DNA from: CAITQP01 sp964387965 | Lineage (GTDB): Bacteria > Patescibacteriota > Minisyncoccia > Phycocordibacterales > UBA9973 | Assembly: GCA_964387965.1 (NCBI GenBank) | Contig: CAYLXO010000003.1 | Coordinates: forward strand, 1-54,852 | DNA length: 54,852 nucleotides | Direction: 5' to 3' | In this document: positions 50,839 to 54,852 of the stretch, in pieces | Numbering within the stretch: the first letter of the stretch is position 1 | Layout of the letters: each line of letters begins with the position of its first letter | Notes under the pieces: model-generated | What the model was told of the DNA's origin: nothing | Database searches by the model: none | The model's input: only the letters and a program-made list of their open reading frames with translations | Translations under genes and position numbers: made by a program

Positions 50839-52152
50839 ATGACAAAAACAGCAAAACCAAAGAAAGCATCAGGAAAGAAAATGACCGAGATGGTAACACC
50901 AAAAGGCATGCGAGATATCATGGGAGAAGATTTTTATCTCTTTCAGGGATTTTTTGAAAAGGCACAAGAAGTAGCGATGTACTACGGATTCAAGCCGATT
51001 GAAACACCAATGCTTGAACACGAACACGTGTTTACATCTGGTGTCGGCGAAGGAACAGATATCGTCGACAAAGAAATGTATACATTGAAGACAAAAGGTG
51101 GTGACCACCTCGCGCTTCGTCCAGAACACACTGCATCACTCATGCGCGCATACATCGAACAAGGTATGGCAAGTCAGCCACAGCCACTTTTGTTCTACCA
51201 GTATGGCCCATCATTCCGTCACGACAATCCTCAAAAAGGACGCTATCGACAATTCTACCAATTCGACCTTGATGCACTCGGTTCAGACAAGAGTATCGTT
51301 GATGCACTTGTTATAAAAACAATGTACACAATCATTGATGAGGCTGGAGCTCCATCAATCTCAATCGATATCAACTCAATCGGTTGTAAAGAATGTCGTC
51401 CGCACTATGTACGTGAACTCGTTTCGTACTACAAAAAAAATCTAAACGCGCTTCCAGCAATTGATCGTGAACGCTTGAAGAGCAACCCTCTCCGAATTCT
51501 TGATTCAAAAGAAGAAAAAACAGCTGAGATCAACGCAGGTGCTCCAGACTGCGTATCATTCCTTTGTCCATCATGTAAAAAGCACTTCAAAGAAGTACTT
51601 GAATATCTAGAGGAAATGGAAATTCCATACAACATGAATAAAAATCTTGTTCGTGGACTTTCATACTACAGTCGTACAGTATTTGAAGTGATCGTTGATA
51701 TGGGTGAAGGCAATCCTCCGATGGCAATTGCCGGTGGAGGTCGTTATGACTACCTCGGACGTGGACTCGGAAGCAAGAAAGATGTCCCTGCTATCGGAGT
51801 TGCTCTTGGTGTCGACCGTCTTCTTATGATGCCATGGTACACAAAGCACACACCTCGTATCATGAAAAAGCCAAAGGTGTATTTTATCCAGCTCGGTATC
51901 GAAGCAAAACTAAAAAGTTTGAATGTTATTGAAATCTTGCGTAAGGCGCATGTTCCAATCGCACAAGCACTTTCAAAAGACTCACTTGGCGCACAGCTTG
52001 CAATGGCAGAGAAATCTGGAGCACCGTACACAATCATCTTTGGACAAAAAGAAGCACTCGAAAATTCTGTAATCGTGCGCAATATGGCATCACGTAGCCA
52101 GCAAACAGTAAAGCAAAAGGATTTGGCAGATTACATGAAAACTATTAAATAA
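50839..52152 (+). CDS. hisS: Histidine--tRNA ligase
   Basis: This class II synthetase charges tRNA-His. The 437-residue protein has motif 1 (KPIETPMLEHEHVF), motif 2 (QYGPSFRHDNPQKGRYRQFYQFDLD), the HisRS signature RGLSYYSRTVFEV and motif 3 (IAGGGRYDYLGRGLG...GVALGVDRLLM). A C-terminal anticodon-binding domain is present. Genes def and fmt follow on the same strand with short gaps, forming a translation operon. Confidence 0.96.
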   Translation: MTKTAKPKKASGKKMTEMVTPKGMRDIMGEDFYLFQGFFEKAQEVAMYYGFKPIETPMLEHEHVFTSGVGEGTDIVDKEMYTLKTKGGDHLALRPEHTASLMRAYIEQGMASQPQPLLFYQYGPSFRHDNPQKGRYRQFYQFDLDALGSDKSIVDALVIKTMYTIIDEAGAPSISIDINSIGCKECRPHYVRELVSYYKKNLNALPAIDRERLKSNPLRILDSKEEKTAEINAGAPDCVSFLCPSCKKHFKEVLEYLEEMEIPYNMNKNLVRGLSYYSRTVFEVIVDMGEGNPPMAIAGGGRYDYLGRGLGSKKDVPAIGVALGVDRLLMMPWYTKHTPRIMKKPKVYFIQLGIEAKLKSLNVIEILRKAHVPIAQALSKDSLGAQLAMAEKSGAPYTIIFGQKEALENSVIVRNMASRSQQTVKQKDLADYMKTIK

Positions 52153-52158
52153 GTATCC

Positions 52159-52695
52159 ATGCCTGAAATCGTTCAAAAAGAAAATCCTGTTCTTCGTAAA
52201 ACAGCCGATGAAGTAGCTATAAAAGAAATCGGTTCTGTTAAGATACAAAAAGTACTGAAGGATATGAAAAAAGCGCTTGCTACCCAAGCCGACGGTGTTG
52301 CAATTGCAGCTCCACAAATTGGCGTATCACTTCGCATCTTTGTCGTTGCTGGCAAAATTTTTGACGAATCATGGAAACGTGGAGAAGGTATTCCTGAAGG
52401 ACAAACCCCCTCTTCTCCTGATATTGTTTTCATTAATCCTGTTATTACTAAAATGTCTAAAACAAAAAAGTGGATGCATGAAGGATGCCTCTCTGTTCGT
52501 CCACTGTGGGGTGAAGTACAACGCGCAACTCATGCGACTATTACTGCGTATGATGAACACGGAAATAAGTTTACCCGTGGTGCTGGTGGATTACTCGCAC
52601 ATATCTTCCAACACGAAACTGACCATCTAGATGGAATCTTGTTTATCGACAAGGCCCGAAATGTTGCACCTGGCTTTGTACCTGAGAAAAAATAA
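52159..52695 (+). CDS. def: Peptide deformylase
   Basis: This metalloenzyme removes the formyl group from new proteins. The 178-residue protein has GVAIAAPQIG (about 46-55), EGCLSV with the metal Cys (about 109) and the QHETDHLDG motif with two His and the catalytic Glu. It starts 6 nt after hisS and ends 17 nt before fmt, the gene for the enzyme that adds the formyl group. Confidence 0.96.
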   Translation: MPEIVQKENPVLRKTADEVAIKEIGSVKIQKVLKDMKKALATQADGVAIAAPQIGVSLRIFVVAGKIFDESWKRGEGIPEGQTPSSPDIVFINPVITKMSKTKKWMHEGCLSVRPLWGEVQRATHATITAYDEHGNKFTRGAGGLLAHIFQHETDHLDGILFIDKARNVAPGFVPEKK

Positions 52696-52712
52696 CTCAT
52701 TTGTAAAAACAT

Positions 52713-53411
52713 ATGAATATTGCATTCTGGGGAACCCCAGAACTTACAATTACATACCTAGATGCACTAAAAAATGCTGGATATACACCATGTGTGGTAA
52801 TTACAAATCCTGATAGACCTAAAGGTCGCGGCCAAGAACTCACTGCTCCACCAGCAAAAGACTGGGCACTCGCTCATAGTATTCCTGTACTTCAACCTGA
52901 AGTATTGGACGATGCATTTTTTGAAACTATTAGTTCATACGAACTCGATATTTCTATTGTTGTCGCGTACGGCAAAATAATGCCACTGCGTTTTATCGAG
53001 CTTCCAAAACACAAAACTCTTAACGTGCATTACTCTCTCCTTCCACATCTCCGTGGAGCAGCGCCGACCGAAAGTGCAATCCTTCTTGGAGATACCGTCA
53101 CTGGTTCTGCCATTCAAATCATGCGACCTAAGCTCGATAGTGGTCCACTTATCGCCATCCAAAAAACTGATATTGCAGAGGACGAGACAACCACGGAACT
53201 CCGCGCACGTCTTACAACAATTGGAGCNNNNNNNNNNNNNNNNNNNNNNNNNNNNNNNNNNNNNNNNNNNNNNNNNNNNNNNNNNNNNNNNNNNNNNNNN
53301 NNNNNNNNNNNNNNNNNNNNNNNNNNNATCGACCGTGTGCTCCCTGAAGGAAAGAAAGAAATCAGTTTTGAGGAATTTCAAAAATCCTACATACACAAAA
53401 AAACGGCCTAG
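52713..53411 (+). CDS. fmt: Methionyl-tRNA formyltransferase, interrupted by an assembly gap
   Basis: Fmt formylates Met-tRNA for initiation. The N-terminal 171 codons show MNIAFWGTPELTITYLDAL, NPDRPKGRGQ, NVHYSLLPHLRGAAPTESAIL (catalytic Asn-His region) and the GDTVTGSAIQIM segment. A run of 100 N follows, then a short tail (IDRVLPEGKKEISFEEFQ). The family is usually about 310 residues and only about 200 non-N codons are seen, so the real gap is probably well over 100 bp. No flanking duplication is found here. The stop codon lies in the loop of a terminator hairpin. Confidence 0.9.
   Translation: MNIAFWGTPELTITYLDALKNAGYTPCVVITNPDRPKGRGQELTAPPAKDWALAHSIPVLQPEVLDDAFFETISSYELDISIVVAYGKIMPLRFIELPKHKTLNVHYSLLPHLRGAAPTESAILLGDTVTGSAIQIMRPKLDSGPLIAIQKTDIAEDETTTELRARLTTIGXXXXXXXXXXXXXXXXXXXXXXXXXXXXXXXXXXIDRVLPEGKKEISFEEFQKSYIHKKTA
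53228..53327. other. Assembly gap (100 N) inside fmt
   Basis: The gap has no duplicated ends. Its real length is unknown, probably several hundred bases by comparison with full-length Fmt. Confidence 0.9.
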
Positions 53412-53425
53412 GCCGTTTTTTTGTG
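53394..53425. terminator. Bidirectional terminator containing the fmt stop
   Basis: CACAAAAAAACGGCC (394-408) pairs with GGCCGTTTTTTTGTG (411-425, +53000). The TAG of fmt occupies the tip. It also ends the hpf transcript on the other strand. Confidence 0.88.
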
Positions 53426-53429
53426 CATC

Positions 53430-53786
53430 TTATTTACCTCGTCGCAACAATTCTTTTATCTTGCGTGCGCCTCGATGAAAGAGAGTTCTCCTGCGTGCAT
53501 TTGAATGAGTAACCTCACGCCACAACTCATCACGCGCAATATCGAGTGCTGCCATTTCATCCCCCGCTTCACCACGAGCAAAGAAATCACGCTGATGAAT
53601 TTTAAACTTTACTTCAGCATAAAAAGTATTTTCGCGTGTATGAGCAGTCGTTTTACCTATTGTAAGAAATACTTCATGCGGAACGCTAGCATCAATTAAC
53701 TTTTCAAAACCAGAGAATCGCTTCTCTACGTAGTCACGGATTGCATCTGTGACTGCAAAATCATCTCCTGTTATTGTGTACTTCAT
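53430..53786 (-). CDS. hpf: Ribosome hibernation-promoting factor, short form
   Basis: HPF binds the small subunit and stores ribosomes in an inactive state. The 118-residue protein has the beta-alpha-beta-beta-beta-alpha outline: YTITGDDFAVTDAIRDYVEKRFSGFEKL, an EVFLTIGKTTAHTRENTFYAEVKFKI sheet and EAGDEMAALDIARDELWREV. A basic tail follows. TATACT preceded by TGG lies exactly 6 nt before the ATG. Confidence 0.88.
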   Translation of the reverse strand: MKYTITGDDFAVTDAIRDYVEKRFSGFEKLIDASVPHEVFLTIGKTTAHTRENTFYAEVKFKIHQRDFFARGEAGDEMAALDIARDELWREVTHSNARRRTLFHRGARKIKELLRRGK

Positions 53787-53801
53787 ACGTACAGTATACC
53801 A

Positions 53802-54029
53802 CTACTTACTATCTAGAATCGAAAAGATCTTATGTGGACTTCGATGACCTGATATCATTTTTACTTGTTTTACTGGCACGCTATACAACTCGGCTACAAT
53901 TTCTCGGATACGTGTATTAGCCATATTTTGTTCGGCCTTTTCTCGCACAGATATCTCATATCGTACATCCCCAACCTTGGAAATCTGTTCCTTTTTAGCC
54001 CCTGGAGTGGCATTTACGCGTATATACAT
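53802..54029 (-). CDS. YggU/DUF167-family protein
   Basis: The 75-residue protein has the DUF167 outline: MYIRVNATPGAKKEQI, YEISVREKAEQNMANTRIREIVAELYSVPVKQVKMISGHRSPHKIFSI. The function is unknown. The ATG at 54029 is 8 nt after TATACT; an ATG at 54035 is only 2 nt after it. Its promoter is divergent from that of the HNH gene. Confidence 0.85.
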   Translation of the reverse strand: MYIRVNATPGAKKEQISKVGDVRYEISVREKAEQNMANTRIREIVAELYSVPVKQVKMISGHRSPHKIFSILDSK

Positions 54030-54066
54030 ACGCATTAAGTATATCATTTTGTGGTATACTTTCATT

Positions 54067-54402
54067 GTGAATACCACGAGAAAAGAAACACGTACATATG
54101 CAGATCGTGCAGTATACATGCGCGAAGCTGTGAAAAAACGTCGAAGAAAAATTCGAGACATGGCTCGAGAATACAAAGGCGGAAAGTGCATGTTGTGCGG
54201 ATACAATAAATCACCCCGAGCACTCAGTTTTCATCATTTGGATCCAAAGAAAAAAGACTTTGGAGTGGCTGCGAAAGGATTTACCCGATCGTGGGAATCT
54301 GTAAAAAATGAAATTGATAAGTGTATTCTTATTTGTTCAAACTGCCACATGGAAGTACATGACGGCATTACGAAAATACCGAAAAAATTCATGCCATCTT
54401 AG
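54067..54402 (+). CDS. HNH endonuclease-like protein
   Basis: The 111-residue protein starts with GTG. It has a basic N-terminal region (about 1-40, rich in Arg and Lys), then CMLCGYN, SFHHLDPKKK (the HH of the HNH motif) and CILICSNCHMEVHDG. These give two Cys pairs for zinc and the catalytic His. It could cut DNA. It lies 60 bp before a tRNA gene with a group I intron, so it may help that intron to move, but such proteins also occur without introns. TATACT lies 6 nt before the GTG. Confidence 0.8.
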   Translation: MNTTRKETRTYADRAVYMREAVKKRRRKIRDMAREYKGGKCMLCGYNKSPRALSFHHLDPKKKDFGVAAKGFTRSWESVKNEIDKCILICSNCHMEVHDGITKIPKKFMPS

Positions 54403-54405
54403 CTT

Positions 54406-54434
54406 TTGCATTTTAACCCTTTTTTTGCTAATAT
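54406..54434 (+). promoter_or_regulatory. Predicted promoter of the intron-containing tRNA
   Basis: TTGCAT (406-411) and TAATAT (429-434, +54000) are 17 nt apart, 28 nt before the tRNA 5' end. The region 54403-54462 holds no gene. Confidence 0.5.
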
Positions 54435-54462
54435 TTTCCTGTTCTTTGTTTTCTACAAATAT

Positions 54463-54852
54463 TCCCCGGTAGCTCAGCGGTAGAGCAATCGACTGTGGCA
54501 TAACGCAGCTTCCTAGAGAAATCTAGGTCGAAAACGAGGTGAATTCGGTGAAACCCTATAAGGGCAATACCGAGCCAAGCCCCCTGTATTTTTTACAGGG
54601 TCCCCATTTATGGGGAGACGAACGGCGGATTGCAAAAATGAGGACAAACCTTTTTGTCCGAGTGATGCAAATCCGGCAAGTCAGTCCGGAAGGTGTAGAG
54701 ACTATCCTTTATGGAGTAGCTCTGTAAATACAGCGCGAAGCGCCTCGGTCCATACGAAATAAAATTCATGGACATGATATAGTCCACCCCTATAAGTAAT
54801 TTTAGGATAAGTGTAATCGATTGGTCGTAGGTTCGATCCCTACCCGGGGAGC
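54463..54852 (+). tRNA. tRNA-Asn (GTT) split by a group I intron
   Basis: Exon 1 (54463-54496) has acceptor TCCCCGG, the D-arm and anticodon stem ATCGA ending ...CTGT. Exon 2 (54814-54852) begins TAA, then TCGAT, the T-arm GTAGG/CCTAC and acceptor CCGGGGA with discriminator G. Joined, the loop is CTGTTAA (anticodon GTT). The UCC start and GGAG end also fit tRNA-Asn. The window ends after the first C past the discriminator, so an encoded CCA cannot be judged here. Confidence 0.85.
54497..54813 (+). other. Group I intron in the anticodon loop
   Basis: The 317-nt intron follows U35 and ends in G, both group I rules. P1 can form between exon CUGU and GCAG at 54505-54508 with the required U-G pair at the splice site. 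Other elements are a CCTAGA/TCTAGG hairpin, a P4-P6-like region with CGGTGAAACCC...GGGCAATACCGAGCCAAGC, and P7 strands GACTAT (about 54700) and ATAGTC (about 54779). There is no ORF inside. The subgroup is not assigned. Confidence 0.8.

Noticed and set aside
54463..54852. tRNA-His or tRNA-Thr reading of the split tRNA
   Set aside because: Reading the 5' half without splicing gives GTG (His), but His tRNAs need G-1 and a C discriminator. Splicing after U33 would give TGT (Thr), but the P1 U-G pair and the Asn-like acceptor with G discriminator fit splicing after U35.
1..54852. Alternative genetic code (UGA as Gly)
   Set aside because: TGA acts as the stop of dprA at the expected protein end, and the conserved proteins read through without internal TGA.

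Overview
This window looks like a chromosomal segment of a Candidate Phyla Radiation (Patescibacteria, probably Parcubacteria-type) bacterium. Supporting signs are compact AT-rich DNA, minimal housekeeping genes (IF-2 without its N-terminal region, DnaX without the zinc module, a MurF-like ligase without its substrate domain), T4SS_pilin-type two-helix membrane proteins fused to fibronectin type III (FN3) repeats, a FemAB-type ligase, and tRNA genes interrupted by or next to intron/homing elements. TGA is used as a stop (e.g. dprA), so the code is standard. No tRNA whose 3' end is visible encodes CCA. The phylum is inferred from gene content; no rRNA is present.

Layout. 1-5.4 kb: an orphan EF-Tu-domain-2-like protein (+), then dnaX, an unknown gene, dus, ftsQ and serS (-). 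5.5-10.4 kb: dprA, topA and a bifunctional RelA/SpoT homologue (+). 10.4-13.7 kb: parB (-), tRNA-Leu(CAA), a free-standing LAGLIDADG endonuclease and miaA (+), then a pyrophosphatase, tRNA-Trp and rpmG (-). 13.7-18.5 kb: an envelope operon (MurF-like ligase, alpha/beta hydrolase, DegT aminotransferase, FemAB ligase) and a polytopic membrane protein. 18.6-24.2 kb: a lone secreted protein (+), tRNA-Tyr, clpB, an HtrA-like pseudoprotease and a cysteine desulfurase (-). 24.2-26.9 kb: DUF4446-infB-rbfA, tRNA-Cys, tRNA-Leu(UAA) and a palindrome-rich spacer carrying a copy of the tRNA 3' end. 27-32 kb: a giant multidomain surface protein. 32-34.5 kb: tRNA-Lys, tRNA-Leu(UAG) and two membrane proteins with His-rich linkers. 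34.5-43.2 kb: an eight-gene minus-strand array with a methyltransferase, a solute-binding protein and six pilin-like two-helix proteins, three of them fused to FN3 domains. 43.4-48.2 kb: another secreted unknown, gyrA, a small membrane protein, an MBL-like protein and a gene broken by an assembly gap. 48.2-54.9 kb: rpsA, pth, lepB, hisS, def, fmt (gapped), hpf, a YggU-like gene, an HNH endonuclease and tRNA-Asn split by a group I intron.

Two expression styles stand out. About twenty genes or operons have a sigma70-type -10 box (often TGGTATAMT) only 6-9 nt before the start codon and no Shine-Dalgarno sequence, which implies leaderless mRNAs. A few lone plus-strand genes of unknown function instead have full -35/-10 promoters of similar sequence, A-rich leaders of about 20-90 nt, and their own terminators. 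Most convergent gene pairs share one hairpin terminator that can work in both directions.

Three 100-N gaps are present. Two are flanked by exact 55-nt duplications and look like artificial scaffold joins; the third removes part of fmt.
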